Counted from the first letter of the stretch, positions 8,544-17,347 are shown. The stretch: DNA of 64,000 bases from Arthrobacter sp. B1805 (GCF_002929745.1 NZ_PJIQ01000001.1:174850-238849); one strand, 5' to 3'. The notes: a model not told the origin generated them from the sequence alone. Program-made: numbers and translations.

Positions 8544-8950
8544 GGGGGCCTGTTCGGTGAGACGACGGGGACACGTAACCGGGCCCGCTTCTAGACCGCG
8601 CTCTGCCGGGTGAGAGTCCGGCAGTGATAAATAGTATCGGTCCCCTACCGATAACGAAAGCAGCCGCTTCCTCCGTGGACGCGCTCTTCGGCTCCCAGTC
8701 CCTCTGGTCGTCGACGGTGGCGGGGACGGCGCCCATGGGCCAGAAGGCGCGTGCCACTGTGGTCAGCAGGAGGGCGAGGGTGTCCCTGGGGGTCCTGCTC
8801 TTCTCGACCGTGCTGGGTGCAGAACCTCAGGGACTGAGCGATGCCGAACGGGTACGCAACCGACCGTCAACAGGAGCTGGCACCTGGCCCAGACTGTCGG
8901 TGGCGGGCGCTAATCTGTCGCGGAGCGGCGGGAACGGTCAGGGAGGCAGC
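8544..8950. other. Gene-poor intergenic stretch
   Basis: About 400 bp between the divergent 83-aa gene and the DNA glycosylase. It contains two small inverted repeats (8603-8624 and 8635-8653) in an unusually A/T-rich patch around 8624-8640. The frame open on the plus strand upstream of the glycosylase is not supported because the family begins at MPEGD. On the minus strand a short open frame reads into the 83-aa gene without a plausible start. I see no convincing gene. Confidence 0.5.
8635..8653. promoter_or_regulatory. Operator-like inverted repeat
   Basis: TATCGGT-CCCCT-ACCGATA, perfect 7-bp arms around a 5-nt spacer, in an A/T-rich patch 92 bp upstream of the minus-strand 83-aa gene. It could be a regulator binding site or a remnant; nothing in the sequence decides this. 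Confidence 0.35.
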
Positions 8951-9760
8951 ATGCCGGAGGGTGACAGCGTCTTCCGCCTTGCCATCAAATTGCGGGCGGC
9001 GCTCGACGGCCGCAGGCTCGCGCGCGGGGATCTGCGCGTCCCCGCACATGCAACCGATGCCCTGGACGGGATGAAGGTGCTCGAGCACGCGACCTACGGC
9101 AAACACCTGCTCACCCGGCTCGATGCGGGTCTCACGCTGCACACGCATCTGCGGATGCAGGGTTCCTGGACGATCACGGCTCCGGGCAGAACGCTGCCGC
9201 GCGCGGTGCTGCCGGACGCGCGGGTGATCCTCGGAGTGGAGAACGGCCCCACCGCGTACGGGCTCGGCATCCCCGTCGTCGATCTGCTGCCTACGCGCGC
9301 GGAGGTCGATGTCGTCGGGCACCTCGGGCCGGACCCGTTGCGGGACGACTGGTCCGCCGATGAGGCGGTGCGCCGCCTCCGCCGCGATCCCGGTGAGCGC
9401 ATCATCGCGGCCCTGCTCGATCAACACAAGGTCGCCGGGTTCGGCAACCTTTGGGCGAACGAGCTGTGCTTCCTGCGCGGCGTGCATCCCGACACGGCGA
9501 CGGCTGACGTCGACATCCCCGCCCTGGTGGCTCTCGGCGCGAGATGCCTTCGTTTCTCCGCCACGCAGCCCGGTGCCTATCAGGTCACCACAGGGAACAC
9601 GCGCAAGGGGCAGCAGCATTGGGTTGCGGGCCGGGCCGGGAAGCCGTGCCTGCGATGCGGGACGACCGTACGCGTTCGAGCCGAAGTGCCGGGTGACGCG
9701 GGCCGTCGTCGGACATGGTGGTGTCCCCGCTGCCAGCCGCTGGTGGAATCTCCCGGATGA
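8951..9760 (+). CDS. nei: Fpg/Nei-family DNA glycosylase (endonuclease VIII-like)
   Basis: A 269-residue base-excision-repair enzyme. It has the catalytic N-terminus MPEGD (P2 forms the Schiff base, E3 follows), the H2TH region (LLDQHKVAGFGNLWANELCF) and a C-terminal zinc finger with two CxxC pairs (CLRC and CPRC). The N-terminal PEGD rather than PELPE points to the Nei/Nei2 branch that removes oxidised pyrimidines. Start chosen at the ATG with GGGAGGCAGC just upstream, since processing to expose Pro2 is essential. Cytoplasmic, acts on DNA. Confidence 0.9.
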   Translation: MPEGDSVFRLAIKLRAALDGRRLARGDLRVPAHATDALDGMKVLEHATYGKHLLTRLDAGLTLHTHLRMQGSWTITAPGRTLPRAVLPDARVILGVENGPTAYGLGIPVVDLLPTRAEVDVVGHLGPDPLRDDWSADEAVRRLRRDPGERIIAALLDQHKVAGFGNLWANELCFLRGVHPDTATADVDIPALVALGARCLRFSATQPGAYQVTTGNTRKGQQHWVAGRAGKPCLRCGTTVRVRAEVPGDAGRRRTWWCPRCQPLVESPG

Positions 9761-9874
9761 CGGGCCCGCCCGGACCCCACATGCGGCGATCCGGTCCCGT
9801 TTGCGGGCAGCATGCAGCACCGACGGCGATGAGCCGGTACGACGAATGGCCCGGTCAAGCACTGACCCGGTGGG

Positions 9875-11131
9875 TCAGCGGCGGCTCGCGAGGCCGGCCC
9901 TGAACGCATCAGCCGAGGCCGTGGTGCTGTTGATGCGCCAGTCGGTTTCCTTGTTGATGTGGAACCAGACGAGCCCCATGACATCCTGCTGCGCCGAGAG
10001 ATAGCCGAACAGGTTGGTGATCCACTGGGCCTTCGATCCGCCGCTCTCGGCCGAGGCGGTTTCCCCGATCATGATCGGGACGCCGGGAGCGAGCGTGCGG
10101 AGCTGGGCCAGGCCTTCGCCGAACAGCGCCTCGGGTTCCTGCCAGCCGCTCCAGGACTGCGACGTGCCCCAGTTGTATCCGTCCAATGCCACGACGTCCG
10201 CATACCCCTGGCCCGGGTACAGCGCCTCGAGCGGGGTCGAGCCCCAGTAGGGGACGTTCGGGCTCCAGACCCAGCTGATGTTGCTGGCCCCGGTCGATGC
10301 GACGACGTCGTGTACATGGCGGTAGGCCGCGATGTAGTCACCTGGGCCATTGCCGTTGACGCCTTCGGCCCACGGGTACCAGTCGCCGTTCATCTCGTGA
10401 GCGAACCGCAGGTACACGGGGTGACCCCATGTCGCGAGAGTGGTGCCCCATTCGCGCAGGTAGGCGTCGTAGTCCCCGGCGGCTATCCGGTCGAGGGAGT
10501 AGGCGGGCTGCGAGGTGCCGCCTCCCCAGGTCCAGGGCTCCCAGGTCAGGAGGGTCTCCGCTCCGCGGGCGCGCGCTGCGTCGAGCTCCGCGATCGGCGC
10601 CGGCTGGTTGAAGTCCTTGTAGGAGAGCACGATCGAGGGCGCCTCTCCCGCGAGGGCGGCCACCTCGTCCAGCTCGCCGCCGGCCGAGGGCCCGCCGTTG
10701 GTGCCGATCCCGAACCGGAGGGACTTGGGGGAGTCGTTCACGGGTGCGGGTTCGACGACGGTGAAGGCAGCTGTCGCGACGGCGGCACCGACCGTAGCCG
10801 TGACCGTGACCTGACCCGGCTGGGCAGGCATCATGATCGACGTCTGGAAATAGCCTGTGGACGTCGTCGTGATGGCCACCTTGGCGCTGCCGGCAACCAC
10901 TGTTCCCTTGCTCCGCTTGGGAAATCCTGCTCCCGTCACGGCCACCGGCGTACCCGGCTCTCCGGAGGTGCTGCTGAGCGTGATCCTTGCCGGCTGGGCC
11001 GGGGCCGCCTGGGCGGGCGGAGGAGCCAGCCCGACCATGAGGGTGGCGATCGCCGTGGCGAGGAGGAGGAGCCGGAAGGCTGTTCCGCGGACGGGGCCAA
11101 CGGATGATGGGGTAGCGGTGGCTGGAAGCAT
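9875..11131 (-). CDS. Secreted GH26 glycoside hydrolase with Ig-like domain
   Basis: A 418-residue secreted enzyme. Signal peptide at about residues 14-42, ending near AQAAPAQ. An IPT/Ig-like domain follows (about 47-125, SGEPGTPVAVTGAGFPKRS). The catalytic (beta/alpha)8 barrel shows the acid/base E246 in RFAHEMNGDWYPW and the nucleophile E357 in IGETAS. GH26 includes beta-1,4-mannanases and beta-1,3/1,4-glucanases; the FAHEMNGDWYPW type is closer to the glucanase/mixed-specificity branch than to the second GH26 here. The ATG at 11131 is used because AGGTAGG lies 8 nt upstream; a GTG at 11140 is less likely. Translation is probably controlled by the riboswitch directly upstream. Confidence 0.85.
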   Translation of the reverse strand: MLPATATPSSVGPVRGTAFRLLLLATAIATLMVGLAPPPAQAAPAQPARITLSSTSGEPGTPVAVTGAGFPKRSKGTVVAGSAKVAITTTSTGYFQTSIMMPAQPGQVTVTATVGAAVATAAFTVVEPAPVNDSPKSLRFGIGTNGGPSAGGELDEVAALAGEAPSIVLSYKDFNQPAPIAELDAARARGAETLLTWEPWTWGGGTSQPAYSLDRIAAGDYDAYLREWGTTLATWGHPVYLRFAHEMNGDWYPWAEGVNGNGPGDYIAAYRHVHDVVASTGASNISWVWSPNVPYWGSTPLEALYPGQGYADVVALDGYNWGTSQSWSGWQEPEALFGEGLAQLRTLAPGVPIMIGETASAESGGSKAQWITNLFGYLSAQQDVMGLVWFHINKETDWRINSTTASADAFRAGLASRR

Positions 11132-11219
11132 GATCGGCACCTACCTGGTCGGTAGCCCGGCTGACCGCGTGGGTCCCGTGGCTTTGCGTCCCCGGCTCGC
11201 GCCGGGTTTGCCCTCGACG
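11132..11219 (-). ncRNA. Cyclic-di-GMP class I (GEMM-I) riboswitch and SD hairpin
   Basis: Read on the minus strand, the leader contains in order GGGCAAACC, a 6-bp stem capped by a GCGA (GNRA) tetraloop, the highly conserved GACGCAAAGCC (11/11 match to the Vc2 aptamer core), a short second stem (GACC/GGTC) and the 3' motif CAGCCGGGCTACCGA. These are the hallmarks of the GEMM-I aptamer. The 3' CTACC can instead pair with GGTAG of the Shine-Dalgarno region of the GH26 gene (CTACC-GACCA-GGTAG), giving a simple translational switch. The aptamer core is about 11148-11216. Identification is by motif reading; no covariance search was run. Confidence 0.85.
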
Positions 11220-11415
11220 CCGGGCGGGTGCCCGAGCGCCGTGTTCCACCCTGGCGGCGGAACGTCTCCCATTGTCCCCGGAAGCCCTGTCCTGTGGGCC
11301 GCTGCGAGCCCAAGGATGACGAAGGATTCCTGCAGTTCTCGCGCAGGACGGAGGGCTCGCCCGGTTCCCGGTTCCCGTCTTCCCCGGTAGGCGTCATCGT
11401 CCGGCGCGGGTCGGA

Positions 11416-12630
11416 TCAGGCGAAGGACACCGACCGCAGGGTGCGCGGGGACAATCGGTCCTGCAGGACCAGGGTTGCGGCCCCGAGGGCCGCCGCGTCG
11501 TTCCCGTTGACCGACAGGCGGACCTCCACGGGATGAATGGCCCGTGCCATGGCCCGGTGCGACAGGGCCTCCGAAATGATGTCCACATAGAAGCCGCCGG
11601 CGGTCGAGAAGGCGCTGCCGGCGAGCACGATGAGTTGCAGGTCGAGGAGGTTCACCATTGAGATCACCGCGCTCGCCACGTACTCGGCAGACTCGTGCAT
11701 CAGTCGCAGGGCGGTCTCGTCACCGTTCGTCGCGGCCGTCCCCACGGCAGCGAAGTCTTCGGAGATCACTCCCGTGAGCGGGATGTCGAGGTCGCCCCGG
11801 GCAGCAGCTTCGGCTGCCTGCGCGACGACGATCCTCGGGCTCGCATACAGCTCGAGGCAGCCGATGTTGCCGCAGGGACACTGCAGTCCCCTCGCATCCA
11901 CCGTGACATGCCCGATCTCGCCGACATTCGAGCTAACGCCCTGGTAGATGGTGCCGTCCATGACGATGCCCGAGCCGATGCCGGACCCCATGTAGACGGA
12001 GGCGTAGTTCGCGTAGCCCTCGGTGGCACCGAGCCAGTACTCGCCGATGGCCGCTGCCGTCGCGTCATTGTCGAACTCGCAGTGGAAGCCGGTGGTAGAG
12101 GACAGGGCGCGCCGGATGGGGAAGTCGCTCCAGATCTCGAGGGACGGAGCGTTTCGGACCGTACCTGCAGCGCGGTCCAGCGGGCCCGGAGTCGCGATGC
12201 CCATCCCCACGATGCTGTTGCGGTCCACACCGGACTCGAGGATGAGTGCGTCGATATCCCTGGTCATCCGGCTGACCACCGTCAGGGGAGAGGTGTCCCC
12301 AGGGCCGTCGACGCGTCGCCTGCCGATGACGTGGCCGCGCAGGTCCGCGATGATGTAGGTGATGTAGTCCTGGCCGATGTGTACTCCGACTCCGAGCCGG
12401 GATGCCGGGTTGAGTTCCAGGAACATGCGTGGTTTGCCGCCCGTGGATTCCCCACGGCCCGATTCGACGATGATGTCCTCCGTCAGGAGGGTCCGGACCA
12501 GCGTGGAGATGGTGGCCTGTGTCAGTCCGGTCTTCTCGGCGAGTTCCACACGGCTGATGGGTCCGCTGGAGCGGATCAGATCGATGACCTTGCCCCGGGA
12601 GGACTCGCGGCGGCGGGTCTTTTCGATCAC
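11416..12630 (-). CDS. ROK-family transcriptional repressor
   Basis: A 404-residue NagC/XylR-type regulator. N-terminal winged helix (residues about 15-65, ISRVELAEKTGLTQATISTLVRTL). C-terminal ROK domain with the EIGHVTVDARGLQCPCGNIGCLE signature, including the zinc cysteines. It lies between the two GH26 genes of the mannan locus and most likely represses them and the ABC operon in the absence of a mannose-type inducer. Start: a promoter (12636-12664) has its -10 overlapping the TTG at 12636, so the GTG at 12630, 5 nt after the -10, is preferred and the transcript would be leaderless. Confidence 0.85.
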   Translation of the reverse strand: MIEKTRRRESSRGKVIDLIRSSGPISRVELAEKTGLTQATISTLVRTLLTEDIIVESGRGESTGGKPRMFLELNPASRLGVGVHIGQDYITYIIADLRGHVIGRRRVDGPGDTSPLTVVSRMTRDIDALILESGVDRNSIVGMGIATPGPLDRAAGTVRNAPSLEIWSDFPIRRALSSTTGFHCEFDNDATAAAIGEYWLGATEGYANYASVYMGSGIGSGIVMDGTIYQGVSSNVGEIGHVTVDARGLQCPCGNIGCLELYASPRIVVAQAAEAAARGDLDIPLTGVISEDFAAVGTAATNGDETALRLMHESAEYVASAVISMVNLLDLQLIVLAGSAFSTAGGFYVDIISEALSHRAMARAIHPVEVRLSVNGNDAAALGAATLVLQDRLSPRTLRSVSFA

Positions 12631-12635
12631 GGTCA

Positions 12636-12664
12636 ATGATAGCGCAGGGCTTAATAAAGTTGAA
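12636..12664 (-). promoter_or_regulatory. Promoter of the ROK repressor gene
   Basis: Minus strand: TTCAAC (12659-12664), 17-bp spacer, TATCAT (12636-12641). The GTG at 12630 follows after 5 nt, consistent with a leaderless message. Confidence 0.55.
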
Positions 12665-12675
12665 GGAGAAACTTT
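12656..12675. promoter_or_regulatory. Inverted repeat over the ROK promoter -35 (putative autoregulatory operator)
   Basis: AAAGTT-GAAGGAGA-AACTTT, with 6-bp arms, covers the -35 of the repressor gene. The left part TAATAAAGTT resembles ATAATAAAGTGA in the promoter region at 15551-15562 of the mannanase/ABC operon, so both may be sites for the same repressor. Confidence 0.45.
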
Positions 12676-12779
12676 CGAGCCTACCGCGCAGCAGTAGAAA
12701 GCAGCACGAGTTTCGGCGCCTGCGCAGGTGAGGCTCGCTCGGTTTGCTACTCCCGCATCGTGGGGTAAGCGACGGGCGA

Positions 12780-13253
12780 TCAGGAGGTGATGTCCCCGAC
12801 GACGGCCTGGAGCGAGTCCAGGAGCGGGTCGGCGTCGGTGAACAGGAGGAAGTCCGAGGACCCGGAGCCCATGCCGATCCGACGCCCCCGAATCCGCTCG
12901 TCGGCATACACCGGAAGGACGCTCGCGCTGCCCAGTGGGGTAATGGTTCCGGACGCGTAGCCCGTTGCCTCCAGCGCCGCTTCCGGCGTCACGAGGGCGG
13001 CTTTGTTGACGGCCAGCAGAGACCGCAGCTTCACCCAGTCCAGGCGCCGGGTCCCAGGGATGAGCACGAAGACAGTCTCATTTCCGCTGACCTTGACCAC
13101 CATCGTCTTCACGCCGTCGTCCGGCGTCAGGCCCTGCCCGGTCGCGGCAGCGTCGAATGCACCGTCGTCGCCCCTGGGTACAAGCGTGAGGCCGAGGCCC
13201 CGGGCCTCGGCATCACGTTCAGCGGGCAGGGGGCGGGTATCGGCGCTGCGCAT
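12780..13253 (-). CDS. YbaK/EbsC-family aminoacyl-tRNA deacylase
   Basis: A 157-residue YbaK-domain protein. Members of this family (YbaK, ProX, EbsC) hydrolyse mischarged aminoacyl-tRNAs in trans. The conserved core is visible: VKTMVVKVSGNETVFVLIPGTRRLDWVKL, with the catalytic-region lysine in KTMVVKV, and the GYASGTITPLG segment that marks YbaK proteins. Length is normal. It is cytoplasmic and unrelated to the mannan genes around it. Substrate specificity (Cys-tRNAPro or Ala-tRNAPro) cannot be read from the sequence. Confidence 0.8.
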   Translation of the reverse strand: MRSADTRPLPAERDAEARGLGLTLVPRGDDGAFDAAATGQGLTPDDGVKTMVVKVSGNETVFVLIPGTRRLDWVKLRSLLAVNKAALVTPEAALEATGYASGTITPLGSASVLPVYADERIRGRRIGMGSGSSDFLLFTDADPLLDSLQAVVGDITS

Positions 13254-13331
13254 CTGCCCATCGTAGGCCTCGCGCCATCGGGCTGGGACGGACCAGCAGG
13301 GTCGGGTCGTACTACCAACAGCAACACCCCA

Positions 13332-13364
13332 CCGACGACGACGGCACGAAGCCGTCGTCGTCGG
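13332..13364 (-). terminator. Terminator hairpin after the mannanase gene
   Basis: Perfect 14-bp inverted repeat (CCGACGACGACGGC / GCCGTCGTCGTCGG) with loop ACGAA, 34 bp downstream of the mannanase stop codon on the minus strand. Confidence 0.75.
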
Positions 13365-13397
13365 GCGAGAGGCATCCGCCGGCAGGAATGCGCGGTA

Positions 13398-15479
13398 CTA
13401 CCTCGCGATGATGTCGTCGACGTAGACGGTGCCGCTGGTGACGCCGGCACCACCCTGGCCCAGGTAGAGGCTGAACTGCGTGACCTTCGCGAGCTTCGCC
13501 GCATCGAGGACGGCACCGGCGTGTGCCGTGTCCCACGACGCCGGCGCGAACTCCGAGAACGGCGCTGATAGCTGCAGCGGCGCGGTGCCGGACAGCGGCA
13601 CGTTGTACTCGAAGTAGATCCCGTCGGCCACGACCTGCAAAGTCGCGCCGGTACCGGAATCGTCCGGAAGCATCCAGGCGTCGAGGGTCGTGAAACCGGA
13701 CCAGTCCTGATCCACCGTCCGGCCGATGCCCGTGTAGCTCTGCGACGTGAAGTCGTAGCTGTAGGACAGACCGTAACTGCCGGATGCCCTGTTCTCGGTC
13801 GAATGGGCGATCGAATTGACTCCGGCGCTCGTGTACGTCTCGTCGAGGGTCACATCGTCTCCCGAGTAACCCTCGAAGGTGTCGACCACGCCGGGCACGG
13901 CAACGGGGGCGGGTCCGAGGAGGAGGAGCGCCGAATCCGTGAAAGTGGCCTTCGAACCCCGGCCGTTGCCCTCTGTGACGGTGGCGCGCACGGTCGCCGT
14001 GCGCGCCTCCACGTTGCCGTCCGGAATGGTGTAGGTGCCGGTGTAGTAGCCCTGCTCGTCGAGTGCAAGGGGCTGTGCAGGCCCGCCGTCGACCGTGTAG
14101 GTGGCGCTGGCTTTCCTGACACCGGTCGCGCTGACGCGGATGGTCGCCGTCGTGCCGGTGACGCGCTGGCGATCGGTCGGCGTGACGATGTGGACGCTCG
14201 GCTGCTGCTTGACCGGCGTGGTGCGCCGGTCGAAGACATTCGTCAGGTCGCCCGCGAAATAACTCGCGGGGTCGGCGTGGAACGCACGGAAGTCCTGCAT
14301 GAGTTCGTGCTCCGGCGTCGTCCCGAAGGCGGGGTACGGCACGTAGTGCTGTTCGAGGCCGAAGTTCGCCCAAGTCTGCGCGTACGCGATCCGCGCCGAG
14401 TCGGGATTGCTCCGCAACGCGTCGAGGATGCTGGTGTACCACTGCAGGTCGGGGTTCTGGCCGTTGGGCTTCAGCGCCCCGCTCATGCCGAATTCCGTCA
14501 GAGCGGAGATCTTCCCCTTCTCGTCCGCCAGTCGGGAGATCATGGCGGTGTCCGCGACGAGAGAATCGAGCCACTGCTGGCTGCCGTTCGTCCCGTCGTA
14601 CAGGTCGTATCCCAGGATGTCGACGAAGTCGTCGCCGGGGTAGGTCTTCAGATAGGTCTCATCGGTACCACCGAACGTCCCGTTGGGCGAGTAGGCATAC
14701 AGGAAGTTGTGGACACCCTTCGTGTCGCGAAGATACTCGACCGTATAGCGGAAGATCTCCTGGTACTCGGCACTCGTGGTGTGGCCTGCGCCCCACCAGA
14801 ACCAGCCGCCGTTGTTCTCGTGCCAGGGCCGGAAGATGATCGGGATCTGCCGGCCGGACTCGTCGACGGACTTCGAGGCGACGTCCGCGAAGGCATCCAG
14901 GTAGTCAAGGAATGCGGCGTTGTCCGGCCCGCCGGGCAGGATCTGGCGGACGGCGTTGCCGCCGGTGTCGTTGTAGCGCCCGCCCGCCGCGAAGTTCGGG
15001 AAGTGGGCGCTGATGGTGTTGATTCCACCCAGCGCGTCGGCCTTCTGTATCCCGTCGACGAGCAGTTCGGCGTTCTCCTCCAGGGACGCACCCTGGATGC
15101 CCGGGCGCTCGTCGCCCGTGAGGATCAGGGAGTCCCAGCCGAAGATCGCCGGGAAGTCACCGACTCCGTTCCTCACGTCGGACGCCAGCCCGGCCGGCGC
15201 GGGATCGGTGACGGCGTAATCGGTGGTGTGCTGGTGCCCGAACAGGATGCCGGTGCCGCGCACCGACTGCAGGTAGGCGAAGAGGGAGCGCGTTTCTGCA
15301 GTGGCGCTGCCGTCCACGAGGTCGACGGCGACCGGAGGACCTCCGCGCTGGGCGCCGGGTGCCGGTGGGGCTGCCGAAGCGGGGCCGGCCGATACGAGCG
15401 CAGCAGCGAGCGCGCCGACGACCACGAGCGCCGTCACCGATCGTCTGCGGTACGAGGACCGGGATTCATGACGGAGCAA
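13398..15479 (-). CDS. manB: Secreted GH26 beta-mannanase with C-terminal carbohydrate-binding region
   Basis: A 693-residue secreted enzyme expected to cleave beta-1,4-mannan outside the cell. A Tat/Sec-like signal peptide (RRRSVTALVVVGALAAAL...ASA) precedes the GH26 barrel. Barrel landmarks: GHQHTTDYAV, acid/base E221 in FRPWHENNGGWFWWG and nucleophile E329 in LTEFG, all as in true GH26 mannanases. Residues from about 460 form an Ig-like domain and from about 550 a beta-sandwich that looks like a CBM. The TTG at 15479 has AAGGAGA 7 nt upstream and gives a normal signal peptide; a GTG at 15533 is possible but has no good ribosome site. Divergent from the ABC importer operon. Confidence 0.9.
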   Translation of the reverse strand: MLRHESRSSYRRRSVTALVVVGALAAALVSAGPASAAPPAPGAQRGGPPVAVDLVDGSATAETRSLFAYLQSVRGTGILFGHQHTTDYAVTDPAPAGLASDVRNGVGDFPAIFGWDSLILTGDERPGIQGASLEENAELLVDGIQKADALGGINTISAHFPNFAAGGRYNDTGGNAVRQILPGGPDNAAFLDYLDAFADVASKSVDESGRQIPIIFRPWHENNGGWFWWGAGHTTSAEYQEIFRYTVEYLRDTKGVHNFLYAYSPNGTFGGTDETYLKTYPGDDFVDILGYDLYDGTNGSQQWLDSLVADTAMISRLADEKGKISALTEFGMSGALKPNGQNPDLQWYTSILDALRSNPDSARIAYAQTWANFGLEQHYVPYPAFGTTPEHELMQDFRAFHADPASYFAGDLTNVFDRRTTPVKQQPSVHIVTPTDRQRVTGTTATIRVSATGVRKASATYTVDGGPAQPLALDEQGYYTGTYTIPDGNVEARTATVRATVTEGNGRGSKATFTDSALLLLGPAPVAVPGVVDTFEGYSGDDVTLDETYTSAGVNSIAHSTENRASGSYGLSYSYDFTSQSYTGIGRTVDQDWSGFTTLDAWMLPDDSGTGATLQVVADGIYFEYNVPLSGTAPLQLSAPFSEFAPASWDTAHAGAVLDAAKLAKVTQFSLYLGQGGAGVTSGTVYVDDIIAR

Positions 15480-15541
15480 TGCAGTTCTCCTTCGAAAGGC
15501 ATTCCGGCGGGTCTGGGATGAGACGTAAGCCACTGACTTAC

Positions 15542-15579
15542 TTGACTTAGATAATAAAGTGACCTAAGAAAGTAGTCAA
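15542..15579. promoter_or_regulatory. Overlapping divergent promoters with imperfect palindrome
   Basis: Minus strand: TTGACT (15574-15579), 17-bp spacer, TATTAT (15551-15556), a near-consensus promoter for the mannanase. Plus strand: TTGACT (15542-15547), 17-bp spacer, TAAGAA (15565-15570) for the ABC importer. The interval is itself an imperfect palindrome (CTTAG...CTAAG inside ACTTACTT...AAAGTAGT), a likely repressor target that would control both directions at once. Confidence 0.65.
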
Positions 15580-15646
15580 CGGTTCGTTCACAGGTGGTCG
15601 AACCGGCCGGCGGCACCGTGGCCGCCCACAGATGAAAGGTACAAAG

Positions 15647-17347
15647 ATGTCCTCAACACTCTCGGCCTCCAGGCGACTGGGCCTGGCTGCTGCCGCGATG
15701 CTCAGCGTCGCAACCCTCGCCCTCAGTGGCTGCGCAGGCGGCGGGGGAGCATCGACTCGGGGCGGCGGTTCCGGGGGCTCGTCCGTCACCGTCTTCAATG
15801 GCGCCACAGGAACCATCTCGGAGAACTTCAACCCGTTCTCATCGACCGCGCTGCAGCCCACCCTGGGCGTGATTTTCGAGCCACTGTTCTGGTACAACGC
15901 GGCGTCCGACGAGCCACCCACGCCCCTGCTCGCCGAATCGTTCGAATGGAACGAGGACGGCACCCAGCTGACCATCAAGACACGTGAGGGCGTTCAGTGG
16001 TCCGACGGCGAGCCCTTCACCGCGAAGGACGTCGCCTTCACCTTCAACCTCGTCAACAAGACCCCGGAACTCAACACCACCGGGCTCTCGGCAACGGCGG
16101 AGGCCACGGATGACACCACCGCGGTCCTGACCTTCCAGGAGAACTCCTTCATGCAGGAGCCGAGCGTGCTCGGCAACCGCGGCATCGTGCCCGAACACAT
16201 CTGGAAGGACGTCACGGATCCCATCACGGAAGTCAACTCCAACCCCGTCGGAACCGGCCCCTTCAAGGTCAAGGACTTCACGCCGCAGAGCTACCTCCTC
16301 GAGAAGAACGACCTCTACTGGGAGGAGGGCAAGCCCGCCATCAACGAGGTGCGCTACATCTCGCTCGAGAGCGCCGATGCCGCCACCGGCGCGCTGCTGG
16401 CCGGAGAGGTGGACTGGATGAGCTCCTTCCTGCCCGGCCTCGAACAGATCCTCGCGGACAACGAGAACCTCTCCTACGTGAACACCCCCGCTCTCACGGC
16501 GTCGATCTTCACCTGCTCCAACGAGGAGCTGGGATGCGAGGGACCGCAGACCGACCCCGCGGTGCGCCAGGCCATCTACCAAGGAATCGACCGCGAGCAG
16601 CTCAACGCGCTCGCGGGCGGTGGCTTCGCCGAGACGGCGTCACCCACGCTGGTCATTCCCGAGCGCGACGCCGACTGGATCGCGGACCCCGAGAACCTCG
16701 AGACTCCCGCCAACGCCAACGTCGAGGAAGCGAAGCAGATCCTCGAGGACGCCGGCTGGGTCGAGGGCAGCGACGGCATCCGCGAGAAGGACGGCGAGAG
16801 GCTTTCGCTCGGCATCCAGACCGTGACGGGCTACAGCGACTTCATCTCGCTCAACGACGCCATGTCGCAGCAGCTGCGCGAGGTCGGCATCGAGCTCAAC
16901 CCGACGTCGATCACCTACAACGAGTGGATCAACAACCTCAACATCGGTCAGTACCAGCTCACGCTCGAGTCGATCGGCCTGCAGCCCTCCAACAACCCGT
17001 ACTACTCCTACGAGAAGTGGTACAACTCGGCGAACACGACGCCGGTGGGTGAGTCCGCGCTGAACAACAACACCTCGCGCTACAGCAATCCGAAGGTCGA
17101 CGCGGCACTCGCGGCCGCACGGTCGACGAACGACGAGGCGGTCCAGAAGGAGCAGTACGGCATCATCCAGGAGGAGATCGTCCGGGACATGCCGTACATC
17201 CCGATCTATGTGAACTCACTCCTGAGTGAGTTCAGCACCGAGCGCGCCACCGGCTGGCCCACGAACGAGGACCCCTATGCCCTCGCGGCCACCTGGAAGG
17301 CCTGGGACAACGGCATCGTGCTGAAGAACATCACGCCTGCCGAGTAA
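15647..17347 (+). CDS. ABC transporter substrate-binding lipoprotein (family 5, mannan locus)
   Basis: A 566-residue extracellular solute-binding protein of the peptide/oligosaccharide (SBP_bac_5) family. Lipoprotein signal peptide with lipobox LSGC, Cys29 being the lipidated residue, followed by a Gly/Ser linker. Mature-domain signatures include ENFNPFSSTA, EPLFWYN and VQWSDGEPFTAKDVAFTFNL. It sits first in an operon with two permeases and two ATPases and next to mannan hydrolases, so its ligand is probably a manno-oligosaccharide rather than a peptide; that is inference. The second ATG (15647) is chosen because AAAGG lies 8 nt upstream. Confidence 0.9.
   Translation: MSSTLSASRRLGLAAAAMLSVATLALSGCAGGGGASTRGGGSGGSSVTVFNGATGTISENFNPFSSTALQPTLGVIFEPLFWYNAASDEPPTPLLAESFEWNEDGTQLTIKTREGVQWSDGEPFTAKDVAFTFNLVNKTPELNTTGLSATAEATDDTTAVLTFQENSFMQEPSVLGNRGIVPEHIWKDVTDPITEVNSNPVGTGPFKVKDFTPQSYLLEKNDLYWEEGKPAINEVRYISLESADAATGALLAGEVDWMSSFLPGLEQILADNENLSYVNTPALTASIFTCSNEELGCEGPQTDPAVRQAIYQGIDREQLNALAGGGFAETASPTLVIPERDADWIADPENLETPANANVEEAKQILEDAGWVEGSDGIREKDGERLSLGIQTVTGYSDFISLNDAMSQQLREVGIELNPTSITYNEWINNLNIGQYQLTLESIGLQPSNNPYYSYEKWYNSANTTPVGESALNNNTSRYSNPKVDAALAAARSTNDEAVQKEQYGIIQEEIVRDMPYIPIYVNSLLSEFSTERATGWPTNEDPYALAATWKAWDNGIVLKNITPAE

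Noticed and set aside
8624-8950. Long N-terminal extension of the DNA glycosylase frame
   Set aside because: The family requires processing to Pro2 of MPEGD; an extension would inactivate it, and a ribosome binding site precedes the ATG at 8951.
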